From: Terriglobales bacterium
Lineage (GTDB): Bacteria; Acidobacteriota; Terriglobia; Terriglobales; Acidobacteriaceae
NCBI GenBank assembly: GCA_025934735.1
Contig: JAICWP010000023.1
Span: 1 to 64,000 of the forward strand
DNA: 64,000 bases
Direction of reading: 5' to 3'
Part shown: in pieces, positions 35,433 to 44,728 of the stretch
Numbering within the stretch: position 1 is the first letter of the stretch
How the letters are laid out: every line of letters begins with the position of its first letter
Notes under the pieces: generated by a model
Databases searched by the model: none
What the model saw: the letters and a program-made list of their open reading frames with translations, nothing else
Told to the model about the DNA's origin: nothing
Program-made: the position numbers and the translations under genes

Positions 35433-36107
35433 TGCTGCCCGTTCCAAATCAATAATGCGGCCCGCGAAGTGCTCCAAGTCGCGCACAACGAAGCGCGGTC
35501 GCGGGGCCAGTGGGTCCAGCACCTGTGCAGGCCGCTCCACGAAAGCAGCCTCGCAGCCGGCACGGATCGCGCCCGTGGTATCCCAGGAGTGCGCGGCCAC
35601 CAGCAGCAGGGACGCAGGCTCCACATTCAACTCGCGGGCGGCCAGGCGATAAACCTCGGGGGCGGGCTTGTAGCGCTGTGCCATGTCAGCGGAAAGCACC
35701 CGGAAAAAGTAGTCCCGCAGGCCGGCTTGGCGCAGGGCCTCTTCCGCGGCCTGCAGGCGCGAGTTGGTCAGAATGGCCAGATGGAATCCGGCTTCACGCA
35801 GGCGTTCCAGAGCGGGACCCACATCAGGGAATGCCGGCAGCTGCCGCAGGTTCTGCAGCAATTCTATTTTCTCTTCCGAACCCAGCATGAGGTTGCGTTT
35901 TCCGGCCAGCACATCCAGCGCGTTCTTGCCCAGGGTAGGAAAATCCACAAAGGATCCGGTGATGGTGGCGACCATGGTGGATTGCAGCAGCTCCGAAAAC
36001 CATTCGCGGCGCGCTTCGGTGTCGCCAAACGTTCTGAGGAAATAAGGGTCGAGGGCGCTGAGGTCCAGCAACGTACCGTTCAGGTCAAAAGCAATTACGG
36101 GGCGCAT
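35430..36107 (-). CDS. HAD-family hydrolase, haloacid dehalogenase type II-like
   Basis: The protein has about 225 residues from ATG 36107, preceded by a good AGGAGG; the frame is open to 36128. HAD motifs: nucleophile Asp in IAFDLNGTLLDL (with Asn where phosphatases have the second Asp, as often in type II haloacid dehalogenases), ILTNSR as motif II, RYKPAPEVY as motif III. LLLVAAHSWDTTGAIRAGC matches the end of L-2-haloacid dehalogenases (VAAHxWD). Likely substrates are small halogenated acids, or phosphoesters if that reading is wrong. It converges on metH. Confidence 0.85.
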   Translation of the reverse strand: MRPVIAFDLNGTLLDLSALDPYFLRTFGDTEARREWFSELLQSTMVATITGSFVDFPTLGKNALDVLAGKRNLMLGSEEKIELLQNLRQLPAFPDVGPALERLREAGFHLAILTNSRLQAAEEALRQAGLRDYFFRVLSADMAQRYKPAPEVYRLAARELNVEPASLLLVAAHSWDTTGAIRAGCEAAFVERPAQVLDPLAPRPRFVVRDLEHFAGRIIDLERAA

Positions 36108-36240
36108 AAGGGGACCTCCTCTGCGCAATTATCTCACTCATTGCGGAGAGAAGCTGTGATGGCATACGTCGGCAGTTCGTGAACTGGCACGTGCGGACGC
36201 CAGCCAGCTTGGAGACGCCGCCGGATCTTCTCCGAACCAG

Positions 36241-36450
36241 CTACTGCTCGCAGAATGGAAACATCTTTTCCACGGTGCCATCGGGGTGCGAAATCAGCAG
36301 GTAGCCGCCGGCCAAAGCCAGGCGAACACCGGCCGAAATGGCGTCATGCTTGGAAGAAAATTCCTGCTGGGGAGTGGACTCGCTATCGGCGCGGAGCAGC
36401 CAGCCATCTTTCGACGGCGTGACGCGAAACACCTGCAGAACCCTGGGCAT
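36241..36450 (-). CDS. Small DUF2188-like protein
   Basis: This 69-residue protein matches DUF2188 in pattern: a VTPSKDGWLLRAD strand, a Lys/His/Ala helix (SSKHDAISAGVRLAL) and a final LLISHPDGTVEKMFPF. Its function is unknown. I start it at ATG 36450, which has GGAGG seven bases upstream; the frame is open to 36489. It stands alone between the HAD gene and yfiT, which diverges from it. Confidence 0.7.
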   Translation of the reverse strand: MPRVLQVFRVTPSKDGWLLRADSESTPQQEFSSKHDAISAGVRLALAGGYLLISHPDGTVEKMFPFCEQ

Positions 36451-36698
36451 GGCCCAACCTCCGGTTGGCGGTGGGGTGCAACGGCGCACCGCAAGCCGAC
36501 ACTAAGGTAGATGGGTTACGGATGCTTGTCAATAGTGTCGAATGCTTTCGATTTCGGCGGGCGTCAGGAAGCGACAGCAAAATATCCGGGCAAACGCCTC
36601 CCGGGCATCCAGGGCTTAAGTCCAGCCTCGCTCCACTGATAAAATTCGAGCGAAAGGCTGGGCGGTTGGCAAAACGCCCGGCAACCGGGGGTGAAGGC

Positions 36699-37250
36699 AT
36701 GCCCGATCTAAGCTATCCCATTGGAAAATTCGCTGCGGAGCGCGACCTCTCCGCGGGCCGCCGCGCCGAACTGATCGCGCAGATTGCGGACGCGCCGGCT
36801 CGCCTGCGCGCGGCAGTGAACGGGCTTTCGCCCCAGCAACTGGACACGCCCTACCGCCCCCAGGGCTGGACGGTGCGCCAGGTGGTGCACCATGTGCCTG
36901 AGAGCCACATGAACGCCTACATCCGCTTCAAGCTGGCGCTTACGGAATCCGAGCCCACCATCAAGCCCTATGAGCAGCAGTTGTGGGCGGAACTGCCGGA
37001 CGTTCCTGTTACCCCTGTTGAAACCTCGCTGGCCCTGCTCGACTTTCTCCATCAGCGCTGGGTGATCGTGCTCAAGGGCATGGCCGAAGGCGACTGGCAG
37101 CGCACCTTCCGCCATCCCGAACTGGGCATCGTGCGCCTGGACACCAACTTGGCGCTGTACGCCTGGCACGGACGGCATCACGTGGCCCACATCACCGGCC
37201 TGCGCGAGCGCATGGGCTGGAACTCCGGGGTGGCCGCGGGAACGCGGTAA
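36699..37250 (+). CDS. yfiT: YfiT-type bacillithiol S-transferase (DinB-like four-helix bundle)
   Basis: The protein has 183 residues from ATG 36699. Features of YfiT are clear: YPIGKF near the N-terminus, GWTVRQVVHHVPESHMN and YAWHGRHHVAHI, whose three His residues bind a divalent metal. YfiT/BstA enzymes transfer bacillithiol to electrophiles and detoxify them. Acidobacteria are thought to make bacillithiol-like thiols, which fits, but this is inference. The upstream frame (36465-36698) is probably not translated. It converges on the REC-PAS gene. Confidence 0.9.
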   Translation: MPDLSYPIGKFAAERDLSAGRRAELIAQIADAPARLRAAVNGLSPQQLDTPYRPQGWTVRQVVHHVPESHMNAYIRFKLALTESEPTIKPYEQQLWAELPDVPVTPVETSLALLDFLHQRWVIVLKGMAEGDWQRTFRHPELGIVRLDTNLALYAWHGRHHVAHITGLRERMGWNSGVAAGTR

Positions 37251-37285
37251 GATGATTGTGGTTTACGTGGGTACTTCTGCTGCCG

Positions 37286-38068
37286 CTACTTCTTCTCGAT
37301 CAGCCGCGCGCCCAGCAGCGCGCCATTGCGGTCGTCGTGCAGGCGGATAGGGAACACGAGAATATTCCAGGTCCAGCGCGAGCTCTTGCGCGGCAGGTGG
37401 GGCAGGCCGGGAGAACCGCGGTCAATGTAGGTTTCGCGGGTATCAGCGACGGTGCGGATAGTCTCCGCCCAATGGACGGCGACGTCAGGAAACTGCTCGA
37501 ACAGGTTCTTGCCCACAAACCAGCTGCGTTTGTGGCCGAGCATGGCGGCGAAGTAGTCGTTCACGTACTGCCAGTTGCCCTCGCGGTCGAGAATCTCCAC
37601 CACCATGTCATCGCCCATGTTCATGCTGATGCGCGAGTAGTAGAACTCGCGCGCGTCCACCACTACGGGCTTGCCCCGGCGCTTGGCCTCAAAGCTGCGC
37701 AGCGCTCCCACCAAATCGTCCACTGAGCTGTAGCCCTTCAGCAGGTGCATGTCGGCAATGCCGCCGAAACGGCGCTCCAGCGTGGCTGACAGGATGATGA
37801 TGGGAACGTGGGGACGCTTCTCGCGCAAAGTCTCGGCCACGTCGGTGCCGAACTTGCCCGCTCCCAGGTGGTAATCGAGGACGGCGATATCAATTTCGTT
37901 GAGCTTGGATTCGGCCTCTTCAATGGAAGCAGAGGTCACCACGTGATAGCCCTTCTGGCGGAGAATGGTGGAACGCACCAGCAGGTTGTCCGCAAGATCG
38001 TCGAGCAGCAGCACACGGATGGGCTTGGCCTCAGTCTTGATCGCGATTTCTGTTCCGTCGCTCATCAT
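37286..38068 (-). CDS. Response regulator with a C-terminal PAS domain
   Basis: This 260-residue protein has an N-terminal receiver domain (RVLLLDDLADN, phospho-Asp in IAVLDYHLGAG, Ser/Thr in IIILSAT and Lys in HLLKGYSS), then a PAS domain from about residue 150 (DMVVEILDREGNWQYVNDYF, FVGKNLFEQFP). There is no DNA-binding or catalytic domain. REC-PAS proteins may pass a phosphate or redox signal to a partner protein. It lies 55 bp downstream of lpxD's stop position on the other side, and its transcript converges on yfiT. Confidence 0.85.
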   Translation of the reverse strand: MMSDGTEIAIKTEAKPIRVLLLDDLADNLLVRSTILRQKGYHVVTSASIEEAESKLNEIDIAVLDYHLGAGKFGTDVAETLREKRPHVPIIILSATLERRFGGIADMHLLKGYSSVDDLVGALRSFEAKRRGKPVVVDAREFYYSRISMNMGDDMVVEILDREGNWQYVNDYFAAMLGHKRSWFVGKNLFEQFPDVAVHWAETIRTVADTRETYIDRGSPGLPHLPRKSSRWTWNILVFPIRLHDDRNGALLGARLIEKK

Positions 38069-38123
38069 TCAGTTGGATGCAAGTTGCGCCACAGCCCGTC
38101 AAGCGAATGGCAAGCGCTGTGTT

Positions 38124-39134
38124 TTATTCCTCGCCGCTTGCCGCCTTGCTGCGCAGCGCCTTCATCAGCTCCGGCAACCGGTTGAACACGGCCACGCAGC
38201 GCAGCCAGAGCTTGTTATCAATGGCGGGATAGCCGCTCACCACTTTGCCGGCGGGTACATCGCTGGGAATGCCGCTTTGCGCGGTGGCGATTACGCCGTC
38301 GCCAATCTTGCAGTGCCCGGCCACGCCCACCTGCCCGGCCAGGATCACGTTGTCGCCCACCTCGGTGGAACCGGCCAAGCCCACCTGGGCGCAGAGCAGA
38401 GTGTTGCGGCCTACGCTGGAGCCGTGGCCCACCTGCACCAGGTTATCAATGCGGGTGCCGCGGCCGATGCGGGTTTCGCCGATGCTGGCGCGGTCCACGC
38501 AGGCGTTGGCCTGGACTTCCACATCGTCCTCCAGCACCGCCGGGCCTGACTGCACAATTTTTCGCCAGCGGCCTTCGCCGTCCTTGGCGAAACCAAAGCC
38601 GTCGCCGCCAATGACCACACCGTTCTGCAAGGTCACGTTCTCGCCCAGGCGGCAGTTCTCGCGCACCACGGCGTGAGCGTGCGCCAGAAAATTGTTGCCG
38701 ATGCGCGCCCCGCGGTAGATCACCACATGGGCCAGCAGCACGCAGTTCTTGCCGATCTGTACGTCTTCCTCCACTACGACATAGGGGCCGATGGAAGCAT
38801 TCTTGCCAATCTTGGCCGACGGGTGGATGACTGCAGTGGAGTGCACGCCAACCGCGAACTTCGGCGGCCGGTAGAAAAGTTCGATGGCGCGGGCGAAATC
38901 CAGGTAGGGATTGCTGGAGCGCAGCAGCGCGCTGCCCAGGGCAGGGAAGTCCTCAGCCACGATGACGGCAGACGCTTTGGTTTTCTTGGCCGCTGCCGCG
39001 TACTTGGGATTGGCGACGAAGGTGAGCTGGCCCGGGCCGGCCTCCTCGATTCCCGCTACTCCCGTGATTTCCGTGTCGGGCGAGCCATTCTCCAGGCGCG
39101 TGCCCAGGCTCGCCGCTACTTCTCCCAGTTTCAT
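38124..39134 (-). CDS. lpxD: UDP-3-O-acylglucosamine N-acyltransferase
   Basis: LpxD adds the second acyl chain in lipid A synthesis, so the organism makes a Gram-negative outer membrane. The N-terminal uridine-binding domain (GQLTFVANPKY) is followed by a left-handed beta-helix of hexapeptide repeats from about residue 95 (HPSAKIGKNASIG). The active-site His lies in LVQVGHGSSVG. It is about 336 residues from ATG 39134 (MKLGEVAASLG); the frame is open to 39158. No lpxA, lpxB or fabZ is adjacent, so it stands apart from the usual lpx cluster. It diverges from a small unknown gene. Confidence 0.95.
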   Translation of the reverse strand: MKLGEVAASLGTRLENGSPDTEITGVAGIEEAGPGQLTFVANPKYAAAAKKTKASAVIVAEDFPALGSALLRSSNPYLDFARAIELFYRPPKFAVGVHSTAVIHPSAKIGKNASIGPYVVVEEDVQIGKNCVLLAHVVIYRGARIGNNFLAHAHAVVRENCRLGENVTLQNGVVIGGDGFGFAKDGEGRWRKIVQSGPAVLEDDVEVQANACVDRASIGETRIGRGTRIDNLVQVGHGSSVGRNTLLCAQVGLAGSTEVGDNVILAGQVGVAGHCKIGDGVIATAQSGIPSDVPAGKVVSGYPAIDNKLWLRCVAVFNRLPELMKALRSKAASGEE

Positions 39135-39261
39135 GCCGGTATGCGCCTCATGGGGCAAAGCTCCGATTGTAATGCAGGGGCGACGCTGGCTCTAGGCAAA
39201 CGAATCAGGGGTAGTGCAGTTTGAAGTAAAGCCCCTCTAGAACTGGCAAGCCGATTGTGCC

Positions 39262-39564
39262 ATGCTGTGGGATATGAAATCGAAGAATAAGAAAGACCTA
39301 GAGAAACATTGGGCAGAGCATACGAGGAACCCAGGGACCCAGCAGGGTCGCGTCCCTAAAAAAGGGGATCGCGTGGGAGCGAACGGCCGTACCGGTGTGT
39401 TTTCCATCGTAGAGGTTCGTCGGATTCCCAAAGTGGTTGACCTGCAACCGCTCAAGGGTGGACCCGTAGAGAAGGAGATCCCCTGGACCGCCCTGACGTT
39501 CATGGACAGGGAGGAGGCCAGCCAGCCCGCCGCCAAGATCGAGAAAGAGCCTACGGAGCAGTAG
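39262..39564 (+). CDS. Small hydrophilic protein, unknown
   Basis: This 100-residue protein is charged, with a basic N-terminus (MKSKNKKDLEKHWAEH) and a segment GDRVGANGRTGVFSIVEVRR that resembles a small SH3-like or KOW-like beta fold. No family is recognised. Two ATGs are in frame (39262 and 39274); the second starts MKSKNKK. A frame of this length with regular codon use and no overlap makes it likely real. Confidence 0.55.
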   Translation: MLWDMKSKNKKDLEKHWAEHTRNPGTQQGRVPKKGDRVGANGRTGVFSIVEVRRIPKVVDLQPLKGGPVEKEIPWTALTFMDREEASQPAAKIEKEPTEQ

Positions 39565-39643
39565 CCTGGGCCCCCATTTCCTCATCCCTTCTTTGATCGT
39601 GCTGGACTACCTGAACTTCTTGTGAAACTGCACCCCTCATGCA

Positions 39644-40588
39644 TCAGGGGCGAATTCCCATGCAGAAGGGGTCGCGCGGGTCGAGGATGAGTTCGGCCTC
39701 GGCATTCACGAAGGCCGCTCCCTTGATGCTGGGGTGTACTTCGCCATTCACAACCTTGATGGTCCCTTCGAACACGCTGCCCACAATGCTTTCCTGTTTC
39801 CAAACCTGGCCTTCGCGCAGTTTGCCGTCGGCGTAGAGGCAAGCCATTTTGGCGCTGGTGCCGGTGCCGCAGGGTGAGCGGTCATAAGCCTTGCCCGGAC
39901 ACAGCACGAAATTACGGCTGTTCACGCCCGGCAAGGAGCAGGGGGCATAGAGTTCGATGTGGTCAATCTCCGCGCCATCTTTGCCGGTAATGCCGGCGGC
40001 GGGCAGCGCCTGGCGAATGGCCCAGGTGAAAGCGGTAAGGGCCTCGACATTCTGCAGGGTCAGCTCCAGGCTGTGCTCGCGCACCAGAAAAAACCAGTTG
40101 CCGCCCCAGGCGACATCCCCGTACACCTTGCCGTGGCCGGGAACCTCGACCGCCACATTCGCGGCCAGACGGTAACTGGGCACATTTGTGACCGTGACCT
40201 GGCCGTCCTCATGCAAGGTTGCGCTAACCACTCCTACCGGGGTTTCAATCCGATGCTGGCCGGGTTTGATTTTCGCCAGGTGAGCCAGGGTCACAACCAG
40301 GCCGATGGTGCCGTGCCCGCACATGCCCAAATAGCCGACATTGTTGAAGTAGATGACGCCGGCGGCGCAGGAAGGATCCACCGGTTCGCATAACAGCGCT
40401 CCGACCACAACATCGGAGCCGCGCGGCTCGTTGACCACGGCCGAACGAAAACTATCGTGCTGGGAGCGAAATCGCCGCAGGCGTTCTGCCAAGGGTCCCT
40501 GGCCCAGGTCGGGCCCCCCGGCCACCACGAGTCGCGTAGGCTCGCCGCCGGTGTGGGAATCAACGATCCGGATTTTCCGCAGCTCCAT
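39644..40588 (-). CDS. Proline racemase / 4-hydroxyproline 2-epimerase-family enzyme
   Basis: It has 314 residues from ATG 40588. Both catalytic Cys residues are present: the first in [11 protein letters not shown], the second in [18 protein letters not shown]. With two Cys the enzyme is a racemase or epimerase, not a trans-3-hydroxyproline dehydratase. The opening [17 protein letters not shown] is typical of the 4-hydroxyproline epimerase branch. It follows an AI-2E-type permease by 13 bp and is the last gene of a minus-strand run. The hydroxyproline substrate is the usual call, but proline cannot be excluded. Confidence 0.88.
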   Translation of the reverse strand: MELRKIRIVDSHTGGEPTRLVVAGGPDLGQGPLAERLRRFRSQHDSFRSAVVNEPRGSDVVVGALLCEPVDPSCAAGVIYFNNVGYLGMCGHGTIGLVVTLAHLAKIKPGQHRIETPVGVVSATLHEDGQVTVTNVPSYRLAANVAVEVPGHGKVYGDVAWGGNWFFLVREHSLELTLQNVEALTAFTWAIRQALPAAGITGKDGAEIDHIELYAPCSLPGVNSRNFVLCPGKAYDRSPCGTGTSAKMACLYADGKLREGQVWKQESIVGSVFEGTIKVVNGEVHPSIKGAAFVNAEAELILDPRDPFCMGIRP

Positions 40589-40601
40589 GGGTGTCGCTCG
40601 G

Positions 40602-41693
40602 CTAGCGCTGCAGGCCCGAATCCGGCACCGTAGCCACGAAGCTTTCCAGCGGGCCAAATTTCTTTTTCTCGGCGTAGATGCGCCAGCGCTGCCACACGAT
40701 GCGCAGGCTGGCCATCACGGGAATAGACAGGAAAACTCCGATCACGCCGGCCACTTCTCCGCCGGCCAGCACGCCGAAGATGGCGGCCAGCGGGTGCAGT
40801 TGCATGCGCTCGCCCATGATGCGGGGCAGAGTCACATAATCTTGAATCAAGCGCCACGCGGCCAGAAACAAAGCCAGCAGAAACAGGTGCTGATAGCTCA
40901 TGAGCAGGGCAACGCCCAGCATGAGCACGGCCGCGATGAAAGGCCCGACCACGGGAATGAATTCCAGAACGCCGCCGGCGGTGCCCAGCACCAGCGCATA
41001 GGGCACGCGCATGATGCCTAGAAAAATCACGTAAACCAGCAGCGCCAGTGCAGCCAGGGTGAGCTGGGCGCGAATGAAGTGCGCCAGCATGTCATTCAGG
41101 TCGTTGATGACGCCTTCCACGAAGTCACGCTGCGGGCGGCTGCCGATCATCATCAGGATTACATCCGTGAAGGTGCGCCCGTCGCGCAGAAAAAAAACGG
41201 CCAGGATGGGAATCAGGATCAGCCACCAGATGTTCTGGGCCACGGTTGCCAGCCGAAATCCTGCCCGGCTGGCCAGCAGCCCCAATTCCTCGCTATGCGC
41301 CGCCAGGAAGTCCTTGACCAGTTGCTGGGTGTGGGCGCTCCAGCCCCGCTGCGAGCCGATTTGCAAGGCGATTTGCCCGGAGCTGATGTTGCCCAGCAGG
41401 GCCGGCACATTTTCCGTCAGGCGCTGCGCCTCGTGCCCAATCCGCGGCCCGATGAAGGAAAAGAAAATAGTGAGCACCACCGCCAATCCCAGGTAAATGA
41501 CGCCGATGGCGCGGGTGCGGGTGCGCACCCAGCGCACCGTGTGCGACACAAGAGGCTCCACCAGGTAGGCGAAGAAAATGGCGAAGAGAAAAACGATAAG
41601 GGTGTGGCGGGTCAGATAAACCAGGGCCAGCCCGGCCACAAATAAAAGGCCGGTAAACAGGACGCGCGCTGTTCGTGTATCAATCAAAGCCAC
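40602..41693 (-). CDS. AI-2E family (UPF0118) membrane permease
   Basis: This 363-residue integral membrane protein has about seven or eight transmembrane segments and a central soluble loop. It starts with [18 protein letters not shown]. The conserved late block [20 protein letters not shown] and [15 protein letters not shown] is typical of the AI-2 exporter / PerM family. Members export or exchange small molecules or ions, and the substrate here is not known. It sits 13 bp upstream of the epimerase-family gene and 25 bp downstream of an exported-protein gene. Confidence 0.88.
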   Translation of the reverse strand: MALIDTRTARVLFTGLLFVAGLALVYLTRHTLIVFLFAIFFAYLVEPLVSHTVRWVRTRTRAIGVIYLGLAVVLTIFFSFIGPRIGHEAQRLTENVPALLGNISSGQIALQIGSQRGWSAHTQQLVKDFLAAHSEELGLLASRAGFRLATVAQNIWWLILIPILAVFFLRDGRTFTDVILMMIGSRPQRDFVEGVINDLNDMLAHFIRAQLTLAALALLVYVIFLGIMRVPYALVLGTAGGVLEFIPVVGPFIAAVLMLGVALLMSYQHLFLLALFLAAWRLIQDYVTLPRIMGERMQLHPLAAIFGVLAGGEVAGVIGVFLSIPVMASLRIVWQRWRIYAEKKKFGPLESFVATVPDSGLQR

Positions 41694-41718
41694 TGCTAAC
41701 CTCGCCCCCGCTCACCCG

Positions 41719-42444
41719 CTAATCGCGCACAACTTCTGTATTCTCGCCCGCAACCAGGATGCGTATCACCTTGTAGTTGCGGTCCAGCCACATGGCCCAG
41801 TCGCCGCTATCGGTTTTCAGATCAAGCCGAATCAGTTCGCGCTCCGCCCCGCGGATGGACACCTTCTGCCAGCCTACGGATTCCATGGTCACGGTGGCGG
41901 TGTTGAGCCCCTGGGGAACCAGAACTCCAAATTTAGCCGGCGGCAGCTTGCACTGCATTTCGCCGTGCGCCGCCGTGCACCCGCCCGCCATGTAACGCCA
42001 GGCCAGCAGTTCGCGCTGGGCAAAGAAGTTATTGTCCAGGATCACGGTGGTGGGCGGCACCAGGAACGGCTGCTGAATGGGCCTGGCATCCGGGGAACTC
42101 ATCATTTTTTCCAGCAGGAAAGGTTCGTTGGGGGTGACCACCGCGTCTGCCTTTTCCGGGCTTACCTGATGCCATTCATAACGCTTGAGGCCGCCGCTGG
42201 GGGTGAGTTCCATTTCTGCGGTCTGCGCCGGCACCTTGGAGCCATCCTCCAGCTTGAGCTGAAACGTGGCGGAACTTCCGCCCGGCTGTTGCTCGATCTT
42301 GAAAGTCTCCGTAGCCACCCGCTTGCCCCCGCGGAAGATGCCGAAGGAGCCGGAATCCACCACCTTGGCGCCACTCTCAGCCCAGGCCGCGCCGGCCAAC
42401 AGCGCCAGGCACAACCCTACCGGTCCCACCCTCCTGAAGTTCAC
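41719..42444 (-). CDS. Exported protein of unknown function
   Basis: Started at GTG 42444, it has 241 residues and a signal peptide (VGPVGLCLALLAGAAWAESG). The GTG overlaps the aroK stop as GTGA, and AAGGAG lies about eight bases upstream inside aroK, so the two are translationally coupled. The mature part is beta-rich (GGKRVATETFKIEQQPGG, ERELIRLDLKTDSGDWAMWL) with no recognised family; it resembles secreted DUF3108-like proteins in general pattern only. Confidence 0.78.
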   Translation of the reverse strand: MNFRRVGPVGLCLALLAGAAWAESGAKVVDSGSFGIFRGGKRVATETFKIEQQPGGSSATFQLKLEDGSKVPAQTAEMELTPSGGLKRYEWHQVSPEKADAVVTPNEPFLLEKMMSSPDARPIQQPFLVPPTTVILDNNFFAQRELLAWRYMAGGCTAAHGEMQCKLPPAKFGVLVPQGLNTATVTMESVGWQKVSIRGAERELIRLDLKTDSGDWAMWLDRNYKVIRILVAGENTEVVRD

Positions 42445-43025
42445 CGCGATTCTCCTTTGGCCGTTTCCACCTGCAGCCGCGCCGCTATATCGGCTACGAC
42501 TTCCGCCACCGTCCTGCCCAACGTCTGGACACAATAGTCCGCCTCCATATAACGCGGGCGTCGGGCCGCATACAATTGGCGGAAGTGGTTCTCAGAGAGG
42601 GCCAGCGGCCGCTCTCCCTGCGCCGCCTGTGCGCGCTGCCACAGCTCCTCGACCGGGGCGTCCAGAAAGACGCAGCAGGCAGCACAGGCCGCCAGCAAGC
42701 CGGCGTTTTCCGGCTGCACAAAAGCGCCGCCGCCCAAAGCCACCACCGCGCCGCCGCCTCCATCCAGTTCCGCGATTACGCGCTGCAATTCGTCCATCTC
42801 GGCGCGGCGGAATTCGCTTTCTCCCGAGTCGCGGAAAATGTCGGCGATCCGCTTTCCCGCCTGGGCCTCAATGCGCCGGTCCAAATCAATAAAGCGCCAG
42901 CCCAGTTGCTCCGCCAGCGCTTCACCCACGCTGGTTTTGCCGGCGCCCATGAAACCCACCAGGAACACGGCCTGTGCTCGGGGCGCGATGTGGCCACGTT
43001 TTGAGGAGCGCCGTCCCGCCGCCAT
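42441..43025 (-). CDS. aroK: Shikimate kinase
   Basis: AroK phosphorylates shikimate on the chorismate path. The P-loop is GFMGAGKTSVGE; DLDRRIE, GESEFRRAEM and ALGGGAF are the shikimate-binding motifs; the lid Arg lies in ERPLAL. I start it at ATG 43025 (194 residues) because the frame beyond (to 43184) shows no homology. The exported-protein gene overlaps its stop by four bases. A DUF4097 gene lies about 95 bp upstream on the same strand. Other aro genes are absent here. Confidence 0.93.
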   Translation of the reverse strand: MAAGRRSSKRGHIAPRAQAVFLVGFMGAGKTSVGEALAEQLGWRFIDLDRRIEAQAGKRIADIFRDSGESEFRRAEMDELQRVIAELDGGGGAVVALGGGAFVQPENAGLLAACAACCVFLDAPVEELWQRAQAAQGERPLALSENHFRQLYAARRPRYMEADYCVQTLGRTVAEVVADIAARLQVETAKGESR

Positions 43026-43119
43026 GTCGGTACCCACGGGTCTACCCCAGGGCGCAAGCTGCCCGGTGCCTATGTGCCGAAGCGACCGCCGTCGCATCGG
43101 GCGCGCCAATTTCAGATGT

Positions 43120-43968
43120 TTACTGTTTCTTAACGTGGATTTTACCACTGAAGGAACGCAGCCTAACCGAAGATGAGCCGGCATTGGCGGTGCCGGCGAA
43201 GGACTTGCCCGTGGTGGGGAAGGCGCTGTGGGCAGGGGGATGGAAGGGGAAGTCGTTGGTCACGGTACCTTGGGCGGAAGTAGCACTGATATCCACGGAA
43301 GCGCTGGCCGGAAGGATGACGTCAATGTCGCCGGAATGATTGGCCAGCAAGTACTCTCCATTGTCGCCAAAGTCGCCGGTGTAGGTGATCTTGCCGTCGG
43401 TGGTGTTGATGGAAACCAGGCGCCCGTCGGTGTTGTTCAGGGTGACAGGCCCGCTTACCGAGACCGCTTCAACATCGCCGTTGCTCACATCATCGAGCCG
43501 GATGGGCCCGCTCAGGGTATGCACGTGAATGTGGCCGCTGTTGACTTGGCGCACACTGACATCAGCCGCATCGCCTTCCAGGGTCATATCGGAGCTGATG
43601 CCTTGGATGGAAATGGGGCCGCTGCTGGAACGGGCGCTCACCGAGGCATCAGTTGGAAGCCGCAGTTGATAATCCACGCGGCCTTCGGCCGGGCTGGCGT
43701 TCTGCAGGAAATGGGTGCGCAGCTCCAGCCGGCCGGCGTGCTGGGTAACGTCCACCTCGACCTTGTTGGAGTGGAGCAGCGCGCTGCCGCCCATCTGTCC
43801 ATCGCTGGAAGGGGTAATGGTAATGCCGCCAAACTGGTTGATTACGGTTACGCTGGCGTGGGGACCGATATTGTAATGAAACTCCTTGCGATTTTCAGCG
43901 GCCACCAGGGTGGCACAGCCAGCCAGCACGACCAGCAGCCAGTGAGCACCGCGCGGCATACGACTCAT
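43120..43968 (-). CDS. Exported DUF4097-type protein
   Basis: This 282-residue protein has a signal peptide with a Cys in the LVVLAGCATLVAA segment; it could be a lipoprotein but the lipobox is not perfect. A right-handed beta-helix-like series of repeats follows (SGPISIQGI, SGPIRLDDV, SGPVTLNNT, SGDIDVIL), diagnostic of the DUF4097/DUF4098 family. The family is often found with ECF sigma/anti-sigma pairs, as here, and may sense envelope conditions. It is third in a sigma, anti-sigma, DUF4097 order. Confidence 0.85.
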   Translation of the reverse strand: MSRMPRGAHWLLVVLAGCATLVAAENRKEFHYNIGPHASVTVINQFGGITITPSSDGQMGGSALLHSNKVEVDVTQHAGRLELRTHFLQNASPAEGRVDYQLRLPTDASVSARSSSGPISIQGISSDMTLEGDAADVSVRQVNSGHIHVHTLSGPIRLDDVSNGDVEAVSVSGPVTLNNTDGRLVSINTTDGKITYTGDFGDNGEYLLANHSGDIDVILPASASVDISATSAQGTVTNDFPFHPPAHSAFPTTGKSFAGTANAGSSSVRLRSFSGKIHVKKQ

Positions 43969-44037
43969 AGTTTGGGTTGCGCCCGCGGCGCGAGCGCGCT
44001 GCCTCTCCTCGATTCTGCTGGCATCCCGCTCCTGAAA

Positions 44038-44694
44038 TCAGGGCAAGGAGTGCTGCATGGCCATGTTATACAGCATGGCTTTTTGCTGGTAAGCCTCCAT
44101 CAGCTCCTGCCGGTTTTCCGCATCGTCTGGATTACTGGCTACCAGCCCACGCGCATCGGCAATATAGGCGTTCACCCGCTGTAAATCCTGCCGGTAGGCG
44201 GGGCTCAGGCCTGGGGCATGGGCGGCAATTTCCGACAAGATCTGCTGGTCCTGCGCGTCTCCCATGGCGGCGAACTGAACCGGGGCTGCGGAATCCTCAG
44301 CAACTGCGGAGGGCGACTGGTAGCTGGCCACGGCCGAAGATCCAGACATGTTGTTTTGATAGTAGAAAAGGCCGATCGCAACCAGCAGCGCGGCTGCCAG
44401 TGGAATCAGCCAGCTTGCCGGTCCCCAGCGGTTGAGAGGTGTGCTTCCTAGAAGAGACCCCCTGGCGCTGTCTTTAACCAGGCCTTCGCGTTGCAGGGAA
44501 TCCTTAATCCCATCCCAAACCTTCTTGGATGGATTCATCATGGGCACCAACAGCTTGGCTTGATCGGCAATGTACTTGAGGTCGGAAACCAGGTCGGAGC
44601 AGACTGCGCATTGCCGCAAGTGCTCTTGCTGTTCGGCATTGCCGCCGTTGTCAATAATGTAGGCCAGAACTGCCTGAAATTCCGTGCAGGTCAT
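44038..44694 (-). CDS. Anti-sigma factor with N-terminal zinc-finger-like domain
   Basis: This 218-residue protein begins with a ZAS/zf-HC2-type segment: MTCTEF, then EHLRQCAVCSDL near residue 24 (His and CxxC). One transmembrane helix lies near residues 93-112 (SWLIPLAAALLVAIGLFYY), followed by an external C-terminal part. It should hold the adjacent ECF sigma factor at the membrane until a signal releases it. It starts 34 bp after the sigma gene stop. Confidence 0.85.
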   Translation of the reverse strand: MTCTEFQAVLAYIIDNGGNAEQQEHLRQCAVCSDLVSDLKYIADQAKLLVPMMNPSKKVWDGIKDSLQREGLVKDSARGSLLGSTPLNRWGPASWLIPLAAALLVAIGLFYYQNNMSGSSAVASYQSPSAVAEDSAAPVQFAAMGDAQDQQILSEIAAHAPGLSPAYRQDLQRVNAYIADARGLVASNPDDAENRQELMEAYQQKAMLYNMAMQHSLP

Positions 44695-44728
44695 AAGCTC
44701 CTTCTCCCCGGTACAGCTCCCTTATCCC